Shown one piece after another: positions 38,401 to 47,921 of a DNA stretch of 64,000 nucleotides (position 1 is its first letter; each line of letters begins with the position of its first letter). The notes beneath the pieces were generated by a model. That model made no database searches. It was given only the letters and a program-made list of their open reading frames with translations, and was not told where the DNA came from. The translations under genes and the position numbers were made by a program. Source of the DNA: Amia ocellicauda (Eukaryota > Chordata > Actinopteri > Amiiformes > Amiidae); the NCBI RefSeq assembly GCF_036373705.1, contig NC_089856.1, positions 9,635,001 through 9,699,000 of the forward strand. The letters are read 5' to 3'.

Positions 38401-41400
38401 AGAGTTTGAACAAATGCAGTTTCTTGAGAACTAGTAATCCTAATTAAGTTCAATAGTTTACACCCTCTGGCATATAAGAGCCTTTTTTATTACTGAAGGG
38501 ATCCAAGTACTAACAAGGTCACTTTCGCCTGTTTTAAAGTAATCTGTGAAACGTCCTCATTCATTTTTACCTTGCTTTAACGTGCAAAGCGGATTTGTTT
38601 TGTAGTAGGATTTACTTGTATATTCCCCCACCTTTCCACTTTTGTCATTTTCAGTATGCATTGCTGTATTAAATGCACATAATGTATTTCAGTTTTAATG
38701 GAGACAGTGGAGGGGGGTGGGGGAACTCCCTATGGATCATGTAAGATGTTAGTTCTGTCCCTCATCCTCATTGGGGAACCACAGGGAAATGTAAATACTA
38801 ACCTTTTCAAGTTGACTAGCTGTGCATGTATGTCGGTGTCAATTGTTTGATAGTGGACAGGATTGAGGTGTGAGGGTCAGGGCCTCCTGTTTGTTGGAGG
38901 CAGTGCAGTGGAGGACTGCTGGCCTCAGTACACTCTCCCTCTCCCTCTCCCTCTATCCCCCCCCCCCCCCCCCCCTCTCTTTAACTTTTAGAATCTGTTG
39001 CCCACGGCGACGCCGCAGGAGGCCCAGCAGTGGCTGCACAGGAATCGCTTCTCCCCGTTCTGTCGCCTCTTTACCAACTTCTCGGGTGAGATGCTGATCA
39101 GGCCGGGGGCATCTGTTCGTTGGCAGGGGAAGCACAGGGTACAGGGCAATGTAACGGGGCTGGAGTCTATCCATACACAACCCCCCCACCCGGACAGACG
39201 CTCACAGGGCCCAAAAATGTCTGCCGTTTTAGTATTTAGAGTAAGAACCCCGTCAGTCTGCTTTATTTTATATCATTTATCGGTTTTAGATCTCTCTAAG
39301 CGCAGTGAAAGAGGTTCTTGTACATCGATATGAATATTCCTTCCCTCGCTGCAGGCTTCCTCAGGCCGAGGCTTTGATAGGGGTGAAGGCTGAACTCTTG
39401 GGCTTGGCCAGGTTCTCACCCAGCTTCTCTCTCCCTCCAGGTGCCGACCTGCTGAAGCTGACCAGAGACGACGTCATTCAGATCTGCGGCCCAGCGGACG
39501 GCATCAGACTCTTCAATGCACTGAAAGGCCGGTGAGTGTTGCCCTGCCCCTCACACACTGTGCCAGCTGCTCTGAGAGACCGGTGTTCGTGTCTGTACAG
39601 GAGGGCTCTCAACCTAGGAGGTGTCTTCCACCCCTTTTGTATTAAAAAAAGATTGCACTCAAAGGAATAAATACATCTTCCTTTTAATGCCTCATTTTCA
39701 AATAATTAGGTTACCCACTGCCAGATACCAGAAATACTCTGCACAATCCCCTCCCTCATAGGAGCTCTCAATTTCTTAACCCAGTTATTTGAACATTCAC
39801 ACAAGTGTGGGATTATTTAAAGGTTGGTTTTTAGTGACTTAAAATATTCTGTCTCTCTCTGTGTGTCTGTGTCTCTAGGGTGGTGCGGCCGAGGCTGACG
39901 GTGTACGTGTGCCAGGAGTCCCAGCAGGGCCGAGACCAGCAGCTGCAGAAGCAGGAGAATGGAGACGCAGCCAACAGCACTTTCTTCGGTGAGCCCGAGG
40001 GCCCTGCACGGGCTCCCTCTAATGCACGATGCAAAATGATGTATTGGGATGAGTGTGACCTGTGTAAGTCACCTTGTGTAAAGCCACATTCATACGTATT
40101 AATTTCTTACTGTCCTACTTGGCACGCTTGTGTTGAATACTGTATCCTGCCATAGATCATGAACATGATTAGCTGACTGGGCAGTTCCTGTATGTTTAGT
40201 TCAAAGGCACAGGAATGAAACAGAGCAGCTTTTGAGAAATCGGCCCCTTGCTGATGTTCTCCGATTTGTATCAATGTATTTTCTATACAATGCAAGCATG
40301 GTGTGTTGGAAATGGAAAGCAGAAGGGGAATGTATAATAAATACTTAATTTCATCTGGCTTTTTGTTAGAAGTCGGTTTACGTTCATCTTCACTAAATAG
40401 ATGGAATCATAGCTCAGCATAACAGACAGTTTTACTACTTCACTTTATTTATATTCATATTTTGAAATCTAAATATTGCGGTTATTGAGTTGGCAAAACT
40501 CAATAAATGCCCAGTCTTGTGCCATTCTGCCCACTGCTCTACGGTTACCTCAGGTGACCCCCACAGCCGGCTCGGCACTGCCCTCTTCTGGCCAACCTAC
40601 TCTCTGCACTGCACCCCTCCTGTAAAACACTGCAGTGACAATTAACCTCAGGGTACATGCATGTGTGGTTAAATGAAACCACGCTTATATTTAGTTACAA
40701 ATTACTTTTAAAATCTCAGTTAAAAGTCGTCTTCTCCTTTCTTGCTATAGGCCTTTTGACAGTCAGTCTGCCCTTAAGGTTATAATCTAAAGAAGTTTGA
40801 TTTTAACATGGGTGCTTTGGCGATCGCCGATCTGTCACTCTGTCGCTGACCTGTGTGTAACGGCCCTGTTTCTCCGTCTCAGTGTATCACGCCATCTACC
40901 TGGAAGACCTGACGGCCACAGAGCTGACGGAGAAGATCGCCCAGCTCTTCAGCATCTCCCCCCGGCAGATCAGCCAGATCTACAAACAGGGGCCCACGGG
41001 CATCCATGTGCTGGTCAGCGACGAGGTGAGGGTCCCACATAACCCCCACACAACACAGCCCAGCGTTGCCAAACTCCGCCCTCAGTTTTTATTTCTCATG
41101 CACAACTGTGGCCTTAATTGAACTAATAATTTTGGTTTCTGTGACCTTCATGAAGGTTTCATTTTCCAAGTTGTTTAAATGTGAAATGTGCAACTTTTCC
41201 AGGAGATAAAAACCAATTAAAAAGCGATGTATGCGAATAACCGCTTTCATGGAGAGGTATAGTTAAGTAGCTGAGAACTCTGCAGCAAAGTTATTTTAGT
41301 TTGTTTTTTCCCCCACTAATAATGATCACCACTCTTCTGCAATGCCTGTTCCAAAAAAAGTAACATGCATTCTGTAATTTTCTTTTTAATTTCATTGACG

Positions 41401-42735
41401 TTCTAAATCATAAATTCCCCCCCCCCAACCCAGGAATATTCTTTACCAAATATTATTTGATTTAAATTTGTGTCCTTTGAGGTTGACCTGCTAGTAGTAG
41501 GAGGTAATAATAAAATCCATTAGTCATAAATGCCAGATAATAGGAAGCCTACCCTGTGATTCAGTTGCTGATCCAATCCGTAGATCAGTTGAAGGTACGT
41601 GTGCGTTGGAAGAGCAGGGAGTTTGTTAGTTATCCCAGCTGTTGGTTTTGTTTTTCACCTTCAAAGTGATGTATATAAGGAATATGGGGTCAACCGCTGT
41701 GCCTCAGATATTAAACAGGGTATCGGTTTCCTTTTCTTACAGCCTAGAAAATGGTGCTTTTAATTTATGCAAGAAGGCATTCGTTCAGATGGTCTTGAGT
41801 CTTACTACAGAAAGCAGCCCAGGGGCCGGATGCATAAACATAGGCTTGATCTTTCTTAGTATATTAAGTCATGCTAACGATAGACACTCGTATAAAACCG
41901 TTGCTTAGACTGGTCTTAGTCAATCATGCAATGCATTCTGGGAATTAAGACACTTTAAGAAAAAACAAACATGGCGGATGCTTCTCTACAACACAGACTA
42001 TCCAAGTTCACAGTAACTGAAAATCTGTGCTAGTTACTGAAATATAATGTATATAATTTGGGGATTTCTTTTTAAAGATTCACATTTGCATTTCCGATCG
42101 ATGACTGTGATCATCCAGCTTCCCAAATTCAATAAACATGGTTCTTTGCTGGTCATTTGACCATCGCAAAATGCTAAATAGTTTTATTACTGTTCTCTTT
42201 GCAATTCTACAGCATAACTGTAGTTGAAGAGAACCTCACAGGTATTTATAACTGACCCCATGTGTGGTTGAGACTCCAGTGAAATCCAGTCTATGAGCTC
42301 TGCTGTGCACAACTCACAGTCCTGGTCTCCGCATTGTGTTCTACAAGGCCTGGTTTCAGCCCTGTTTCTCTTCTAATAGATGATCCAGAACTTCCAGGAT
42401 GAGTCTTGCTTTGTTCTGGACACGATGAAAGGTAAGTCAACTGTCCCACATTCAGTGAGTGAATTCATGCTCGTGCTGGGGTATAAATAGTCCTTGTAGG
42501 ATGATCATAGTTGGATTAACTAATTATGTATTATTCCTGTTGATTTATATTCGTATTTGGGTGGGGTTGTGGTGGGTAATCCTACTATGATAATCACAGG
42601 AATAGAGTAAATTGTTCCCCCACGTGGCTAATTTTATAATAACCTCTTGACATGATAATGGCTATATGATGTTATAATGGATTTATTCTCCCCACAGCGG
42701 AATCGAATGATGGCTACCACATCATCTTGAAATGA
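21916..42735 (+). CDS. TFCP2: TFCP2, grainyhead/CP2-family transcription factor (15 exons, 497 aa)
   Basis: Ubiquitous nuclear transcription factor (LSF/CP2) that binds CNRG-type direct repeats as an oligomer. Exons: 21916-22037, 29967-30118, 30980-31056, 31656-31761, 32312-32418, 33339-33491, 34543-34653, 35068-35156, 35440-35488, 38992-39085, 39441-39531, 39879-39988, 40883-41025, 42380-42431, 42698-42735. The join is 1494 nt, in frame, with all GT-AG introns. It starts [20 protein letters not shown], the vertebrate TFCP2 N-terminus. The CP2/grainyhead DNA-binding domain covers about residues 45-280. A SAM-like oligomerisation domain (about 323-385) includes [22 protein letters not shown]-terminal ubiquitin-like dimerisation domain spans about 385-497. 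Human TFCP2 is 502 aa. UBP1 (the paralogue) is less likely because of the N-terminus and POU6F1/CSRNP2 linkage. The ATG has good context (GGCCATGGC). Confidence 0.97.
23460..23481 (+). repeat. Poly(T) run
   Basis: 22 consecutive T in TFCP2 intron 1. Confidence 0.95.
29190..29239 (+). repeat. Dispersed repeat fragment shared with POU6F1 intron 9
   Basis: AGTCAACCTGGGAAGTTTTGTACACTGG here matches 16251-16279 with two differences, and similarity extends upstream (ATAATCCAAACTAGGACC against AAGAATACAAATGGGCCC). Confidence 0.6.
29967..30118 (+). CDS. TFCP2: TFCP2 exon 2
   Basis: Residues 41-91. Starts [14 protein letters not shown] and includes [17 protein letters not shown], the beginning of the CP2 DNA-binding domain. 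Acceptor is CTCCTGCAG; donor is AAG|GTGAGG. Confidence 0.97.
30980..31056 (+). CDS. TFCP2: TFCP2 exon 3
   Basis: Residues 92-117, [20 protein letters not shown] and flanks, in the DNA-binding domain. Phase 1 in, phase 0 out. Confidence 0.97.
31656..31761 (+). CDS. TFCP2: TFCP2 exon 4
   Basis: Residues 118-152: [20 protein letters not shown] then [14 protein letters not shown], a highly conserved CP2 core block. Donor is CTGG|GTAAGG, phase 1. Confidence 0.97.
32312..32418 (+). CDS. TFCP2: TFCP2 exon 5
   Basis: Residues 153-188, [19 protein letters not shown] and [14 protein letters not shown]. Ends in phase 0 at CAG|GTATGG. Confidence 0.97.
33339..33491 (+). CDS. TFCP2: TFCP2 exon 6
   Basis: Residues 189-239: [20 protein letters not shown], then [19 protein letters not shown] and CQIKVFK. 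51 codons, phase 0 at both ends. DNA-binding domain. Confidence 0.97.
33492..34542 (+). other. TFCP2: TFCP2 intron 6
   Basis: 1.05 kb intron. A T22 run occupies 34351-34372 and a G-run lies just inside the donor (about 33500-33515). Nothing else recognised. Confidence 0.8.
34543..34653 (+). CDS. TFCP2: TFCP2 exon 7
   Basis: Residues 240-276, a lysine-rich segment [20 protein letters not shown] ending ETTILTE. Phase 0 at both ends. Distal part of the DNA-binding domain. Confidence 0.97.
35068..35156 (+). CDS. TFCP2: TFCP2 exon 8
   Basis: Residues 277-305 plus two bases, [19 protein letters not shown]. The donor reads GAGG|GTAGGTGA, with a second GT 4 bp further on that would place an in-frame stop in the message. 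Confidence 0.95.
35440..35488 (+). CDS. TFCP2: TFCP2 exon 9 (49 nt)
   Basis: Residues 306-322, [17 protein letters not shown], a proline/acid-rich linker between the DNA-binding and SAM-like domains. Acceptor is GTTTTCCAG; donor is GAT|GTAAGT. Confidence 0.95.
36000..36055 (+). repeat. Dispersed repeat fragment shared with 16077-16130
   Basis: Both copies read TTTGGCGCTT..TGATGACATCAC.GTTG..CTCGTGTTAA-like sequence with only a few mismatches. The family is unknown. Confidence 0.6.
38026..38047 (+). repeat. Poly(C) run
   Basis: 22 consecutive C in TFCP2 intron 9, a candidate i-motif (G-quadruplex on the other strand). Confidence 0.95.
38931..38991 (+). promoter_or_regulatory. TFCP2: Extreme polypyrimidine tract of the TFCP2 exon 10 acceptor
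   Basis: CTCTCC repeats, then 19 C at 38957-38975, then CTCTCTTTAACTTTTAG. It is nearly pure pyrimidine for over 40 bp directly before the splice site. Confidence 0.85.
38992..39085 (+). CDS. TFCP2: TFCP2 exon 10
   Basis: Residues 323-353, [20 protein letters not shown] and FTNFS. Start of the SAM-like domain. The acceptor tract contains a 19-base C run. Confidence 0.97.
39441..39531 (+). CDS. TFCP2: TFCP2 exon 11
   Basis: Residues 354-383, [20 protein letters not shown] then IRLFNALKG. Core of the SAM-like domain. Donor is CCG|GTGAGT, phase 2. Confidence 0.97.
39879..39988 (+). CDS. TFCP2: TFCP2 exon 12
   Basis: Residues 384-420, [15 protein letters not shown], then a short Q-rich linker [10 protein letters not shown] and NSTFF. 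The expanded polyglutamine of mammalian TFCP2 is not present. Donor is TCG|GTGAGC. Confidence 0.96.
40883..41025 (+). CDS. TFCP2: TFCP2 exon 13
   Basis: Residues 421-468: [20 protein letters not shown] then [21 protein letters not shown]-terminal ubiquitin-like dimerisation domain. Confidence 0.97.
41026..42379 (+). other. TFCP2: TFCP2 intron 13
   Basis: 1.35 kb intron. About 41820-42060 looks like a non-autonomous DNA-transposon copy; its 41951-42050 part recurs in POU6F1 intron 7. Confidence 0.75.
41951..42050 (+). repeat. Dispersed repeat, copy B
   Basis: Same ordered blocks as 13780-13875. A possible left end near 41820 reads GGGGCCGGATGCATAAACAT, similar in style to Harbinger-type termini, but no matching right end was found. 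Confidence 0.65.
42380..42431 (+). CDS. TFCP2: TFCP2 exon 14
   Basis: Residues 469-485, [17 protein letters not shown]. Acceptor is CTTCTAATAG; donor is AAG|GTAAGT, phase 1. Confidence 0.96.
42698..42735 (+). CDS. TFCP2: TFCP2 exon 15 and stop
   Basis: Residues 486-497, [12 protein letters not shown], then TGA. This is the conserved TFCP2 C-terminus. Confidence 0.97.
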
Positions 42736-45600
42736 AGACATTTGAGGGGGTTGTGCTGGATCTGGTCAACTCTTCTGGCCCATAACCAATTCATGGAGGT
42801 CACGTTTTTGTACAGAAGACCATCCAACTGCCTTGCGGAGCTTGGCTTTGAACTGCTGAAAGGATGGCACAGGGGCTTTGAGAGTGAAGAGGCCTCACTT
42901 CATTTTATTTTATATATATGTATATATATATCTGTGTGTGTGTATATATACATATTCATTTTACCTTCTCACCTTCTTCTCCTTGGATTCAAAGGGATTG
43001 CCCTTCACTGTCCCTGTCCCAGATGTTTTGCAAGCAGGATCCTTAGCTTCACCTTCCATCGCCTAGTCCTGCTGTAGTTCGATGTGCCAACGCCAGCACT
43101 GGCATTAATTGCCCATCTTGTTTTTTTTTTTTTTTTTTTTTTTAATGTCCTGTCCCCACCCCTGTGGACAGTGCTGTCAGTGCTACCGAACTCCATCCAG
43201 ATATTTCACAAGCCAATGGATGAAAATCTGTGTGGGACAATGCCATTGGTTTAGTGGAGCCCGTTTTGAAATGGATGGAGGTTAAGCCATGAAGTGTGGC
43301 CGTCACTGACCGCTGCTCTCCTCAGCCAAGCCACCGGAGATGGCCTCTGCAAACCCTCGAAGGAACTGCGCCTCGTGGTCATTTTCTTGTACATTTTGTA
43401 AGCGTCGGTGCCGTGTAGCATAGCAACAGTCTGCATGTTTAGACACGTTAGCGCTGTCGTGATTGGGAAGAAGGGAAAGAGCCTTCATCTGTAAGCGACG
43501 TGCTCATCAAAAGCCCTTAATTACAGCTTGCTTTTTGTTTTCCGTGTCGACACAGCTGTCTGCACGGGAGATGGATTTATGTGCGAGAAAACCCTGGGGC
43601 TTAAACTCCCGAACACTGGCGCTTCCGAGATAAGCTGCCGATCCTCGCGCTCATGAATCGTGAAGCACTCTGAGGATCATGGGAGTTTGTACAAGACGCC
43701 ATACAGACGTCCATGCACATGCACTATTGATGTGATTGATGGTGTTCTCTACCAGGCTGATAACGGTGCTCTGTATTCCTGACACAGCTTGCATCGTAAG
43801 GGTGAAGGAAAAAAAAAAAAAAAAAAAAAAAGACAAATATTTATTAATATTCCCCCAAACTCCCCTTACCCTCCTCCCTTCTACTTCCCCTTGTACCCTT
43901 GTATGTGTGTTTCTGAAGGTTTTTTACGATTCTAGTACGTTTTCATTTTTGTGTGTGTAATGAAACCTCAACTGCTCTAACCTGGATTGGTCCAGATCTG
44001 TACTTGAGATCAGTTGAGACTGCCTAGTAAGCAGTTGTAGGTACATGTTGCAAACCTTGTACTTCACCATTTCAGCAACTGTTAATAATCGGAGCCTTTG
44101 CATCTGTTCTGAAAAGTTTTATTTTTTTTAGATCTTTTTTAATTTGTTTGCACGTGCAAGTGTAAATATGTTTGCATGCTGACAAGTTGCAACCCCAGTA
44201 AAACCTGTAACGGGCACGAGATAAGCTCAGTGCGTAAGGGTTTTGCAAAGAATTATGGTTTCCTGGGGGTTCTGGCTATTCTTTTTATCAAGGTCTTTGA
44301 GAATAATCTTGTGGTCTTCAGTACAGCAGCGGTCTTTATTGCGCTGTAATGTGGCCGTTTAGGAACTCGGCACTGTAGCATTTCCATTACGATGCCATGA
44401 TTGGTCTAACGTGCAATAAATCGGGGGCTTTGTAATTCACTTCCACTTAATCTTGTGTCTGGATGCACACTGAGGATACAGGACTCCGCTATCCCATGGA
44501 GAACATATCCCATGCACATGACAAATGTCGGCCATTCTTCCTCCATTTTGGAGGCCCTTCCAGCATCGCCTTAAGCAGAGGCTTATAGATCCTGAATATA
44601 AGACCTGTTAGTCGGTGAATAATGATGCAGCGAGGGCGCGGTCTGAACTAGCCCCAGTGAGGGCGTCGAAGTCGAAGGGTGGGCATGCGTGACAGAATGC
44701 TTCCCCTCCACCCCAGCCACGGAGACGCTGTGCAAATGACAGTGGGGGTCAGTCGAGTTTGGCTCCTAGTAGTGGCCCTGCAGAGCCCCACACTAGCCCA
44801 CCACACCGCTTTTGGAATAGACAAAATCACCACTGTCATAATTGTACCAGTAATGACTCTTGGGGCAAGACACTACACTGCTTTACATACACTAGAGGTT
44901 AGTAGTATTCCAGTGTGGACCCAGGCAGAGACCTCTGGTGTGACTGGACTCTTTCATCCCATACCCTCATGTGTATAGTTATGGTAAATATTACCAATTA
45001 AGCAAATTAGTTGGATTAATTCATTTAGAGTACAGATGGAGCAAAAGCCTGAAAGTTATACTGTCCTTGAATATAGCTTTGGCCCTCCCCAATGCCCTAA
45101 AGCTATGTGAGGGGGCATATTAGCCAGATACTTTCACCTTGGGTTGTTCCTGGTAATTTAATGTAATAGGTAAATGAGGTACATTTTAGACCATCTTTAT
45201 TCTATATATGTAGGCCTGCTACAGTATCATGAGTTTCAATGTTTTATTCTTTCTTTCTCTCTCTCTCTCTCTTGCTGACCTAATTTAGTAATTTCATATG
45301 GTAGAGTGAGAGAGGTACAACTGAGCATCTGTCTTCATACTGGTGACCTTCCAATAACTCAAGTTCATTGGTTTCCCGTTGAATTTTATTTCTGTAAACT
45401 TTTTTTTTTTTTTTAATCTAGTGTGTATTCAATGTTTATATTTTCTGTCTTGTGTAATGTTTTCATTTGGTTCTGAAATGGAGGATGGGGGCATGTATTT
45501 GGTATAAGTATTTTTACTTTGTCCATTTTTTTTAATGTAATATTGGAAACTGTATTCACTGGGGCAGTGAAATAAATTCCGTAAGAAATCTTTTTCTCTT
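42736..45600 (+). other. TFCP2: TFCP2 3'UTR
   Basis: Non-coding downstream of the stop. AATAAA occurs at 44415-44420, 45571-45576 and 45615-45620; the last two lie close together in a T-rich setting and are the best distal ends. Includes T23 at 43121-43143, A23 at 43809-43831 and (TC)n at about 45248-45272. Confidence 0.6.
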
Positions 45601-45620
45601 CTTTTTTGTGTCTGAATAAA
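45571..45620 (+). terminator. TFCP2: Candidate TFCP2 poly(A) signals
   Basis: AATAAA at 45571-45576 and again at 45615-45620, followed by T/GT-rich sequence. They would give a roughly 2.9 kb 3'UTR. Confidence 0.5.
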
Positions 45621-45639
45621 ATGTCACTCGTTACAATTG

Positions 45640-46140
45640 AATAACATGTAATCTAACATTGACATCCCAGTGCCCTCCAGATCTCTCCTAATGGAATACT
45701 GTTCCAGCATTGATTTATAGTGACCCAGATAAGATGAAGGTTTAAACTTGAATCACACATGGATAAACTATAGTTTTAATTTGTATTGTAACTGCTCTGT
45801 GTGGCACAGGTCTAGTTATGTGCCAGGGGGCAGCACTACAATACTTGGCACATAGGTCTAAAAGTAACCTTGCATTTATATTTCTAAAATGGAGCTTTGT
45901 GGTTAGGCCTGGGATCCTTCACTCTGCTAACAAAATGTAGTCCTGGAGCTGTCAACATCACGCCGCCATATTCAATTACTTTGACCCTAGATGAACAGCA
46001 CATTTGTACTGGTCTGTTTTCACTCCTGCATATTGCAGTAGACACAGACCTTAAACAGGATAATGGTATCTTGACGGGTTTGTCTGGTAAACTGAAGCTG
46101 GGACCAATTCCAGACTTAATTCCAGTCACAAGTTAAGGCA
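45640..46140. other. TFCP2-CSRNP2 intergenic sequence
   Basis: No gene seen. A perfect YY1-type motif GCCGCCATATT lies at 45962-45972, about 180 bp before the CpG-rich block. Confidence 0.6.
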
Positions 46141-46144
46141 GCTG

Positions 46145-46345
46145 GGACGCATTTGGCCCGGTATGCGTCGTGATGATGGCCGTACAGACAGCACGGTGTA
46201 GTCCTGTACCGCGCAGACGCACGCACGCACGTCCGCAGTTTGCTGCGCAGGCGCGGGGCCGGTGCCGGGGTTGCCATGACGACCAGGCCACGCGTCCCGC
46301 GGCTCGGCTCGGCTGTGCGCGCGCTCGGGAGGAGGCGGTGAGGCC
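46145..46345. promoter_or_regulatory. CpG-island-like block, candidate promoter
   Basis: Very CpG-dense sequence with an NRF1-like TGCGCAGGCGC at 46244-46254. It ends in a donor-like GGCG|GTGAGG (GT at 46338-46339). An ATG at 46276 is open to that donor. It may be an alternative upstream promoter of CSRNP2, or a promoter for an unseen non-coding transcript. Confidence 0.45.
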
Positions 46346-46691
46346 GTTTATTCGCGTTTATTTTCTACCACAAATGTAACCTTAACATGTATATCTATCG
46401 AGCGCTTTGTTTACAGGCCTATTTACTTCTGCGACTTCTTAAACCTACATTCGGTGTATTGGAAACATTTAACACAACTACACTACAGCACAGTCGCCAC
46501 CCGCTTTCCTCCGACTGCGTTTACATTTGTTTAAAAAAAGACTCGACGTGCTTTACGTACAAACCGAGCCCTCTTCGTCTGCGCTAGTGAATGTACAGCC
46601 CCAAACGGGGAGGCCGTTTCTTTTCCTCCTCCCCCCTCTGGAAATCATTTGACTTGCAAAAAGCCAAACGGAACCAGTCTGTTGAAGCGGG

Positions 46692-46707
46692 TTCTGGGAA
46701 GTGTAGT
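46692..46707 (-). promoter_or_regulatory. ZNF143/STAF-like motif
   Basis: TTCTGGGAAGTGTAGT, the reverse complement of an ACTACA..TCCCAGAA site. A second partial site, GACTACATCTCCC, is at 47073-47085. Confidence 0.5.
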
Positions 46708-47072
46708 TTCCCGCTACCTTTCTTGACGTAGCGCCGCTGTATCCGTGTTCCTGTGTTGGTGTGATTTCGACTATTCAAACGCTCAGTTCAAACCCTTTGC
46801 ATCACGTTTCACACCAAGCAATGGTTACAGTAGACCGTATTCTAATACATTCATAGCATGCGTTTTATAGCAACATGTAGCCCGCAGTTTAGCCAATGCA
46901 ATAGCTGTACTATTCTAATCAGCCTTTTATTTATGCATTTTTAAAGTCTAAAGTCGAATAAGAGAGCGCTTTGGTAAAAAATAATATCAGTAAATAATTC
47001 CACTCCGTTGATCTAGCTTCAATAGGAATGAACGGCTAAATAGCAGGTCTTTGTCCGTGGTTAAGCCGCATA

Positions 47073-47170
47073 GACTACATCTCCCGACTTCCTCCGCGGC
47101 CGGCATGTGTGCACTGTACCCGTGATGTCACTCGGGGTATATATGGCTACAGTATAGCATTCCAAGCCCT
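47073..47170 (+). promoter_or_regulatory. CSRNP2: CSRNP2 core promoter candidate (CRE-like plus TATA)
   Basis: TGATGTCA at 47123-47130 resembles an ATF/CREB site. TATATAT at 47138-47144 in GGGGTATATATGG is a good TATA box. A ZNF143-like motif lies just upstream (47073-47085). Transcription would start at about 47170. CSRNP-family genes are known to be inducible, which fits; use of the element is inference. Confidence 0.5.
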
Positions 47171-47921
47171 ATTGTTACATTGTAACAAACCGGGGCAGCT
47201 GGAGGGAGACGGAGGGCTGCAATCCGCCTAGATCTGGAACATACATTTTTGTAACGGAAAGGAAACCACGGACTTAAGGGGGTTTACGAGCTACACCGGC
47301 GAAAAAAAAAAATCAAAATAAAACGTACACCAAAAAGATAAAGCCGCCCGGGTCACACAGGCAGCAACGCACACAACGGGCGAAGCGGATTGTTCGATAT
47401 GCAGGCATATTAAAGGAATCGGGGGGAAGTCGATATTTTTTTCCAAGCAACCACCCTTCCTTTTTATAACTAAAACAATAATAAAAAAACACGTATACAT
47501 ATACAATACACTCAGTCCTCCTCTCTCCCGACTGCCCCAGGTTAATCGCTTTAAAACATTTCTCATTAATGTTATTACTAACCACACACAGCACTGTTTA
47601 AATTGACAACCGGACAGTTTTTTTTCTCTTTTGTAGATGTGCATTTATTTTTTTCAATGTTGCAACCGAACTAGTGGAAGAACCGGCGCATATATAGCCT
47701 ATACGTCCACACACACACATTACATTCTCTTTTCTCCAAAGCTAAGCGTTTTTCCTAGCAGCAGGACTCGCCCTAGTATAGACGGCAGTCGTCTCCCATG
47801 ATAAGCTCTGAAAGAAGAAAGAAAGACGCAGCGAGAAATATATTGAATAATATATTGTACGGGAGAAAAGAAGAGGAACCCACGCCCTGACAGAAGGAAA
47901 ACGGATCTCATTTCTCATAAG
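47170..47921 (+). other. CSRNP2: Probable non-coding first exon of CSRNP2
   Basis: Lies downstream of the CRE/TATA core and ends in a strong donor AAG|GTAAGA (GT at 47922-47923). It has only short open frames. The exon boundary is inferred from signals. Confidence 0.4.

Larger units (their letters stand above)
35489..38991 (+). other. TFCP2: TFCP2 intron 9
   Basis: 3.5 kb intron without coding potential. Contains a repeat at 36000-36055 shared with POU6F1 intron 9, a C22 run at 38026-38047, and the (CTCTCC)n-C19 tract before exon 10. Confidence 0.85.
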
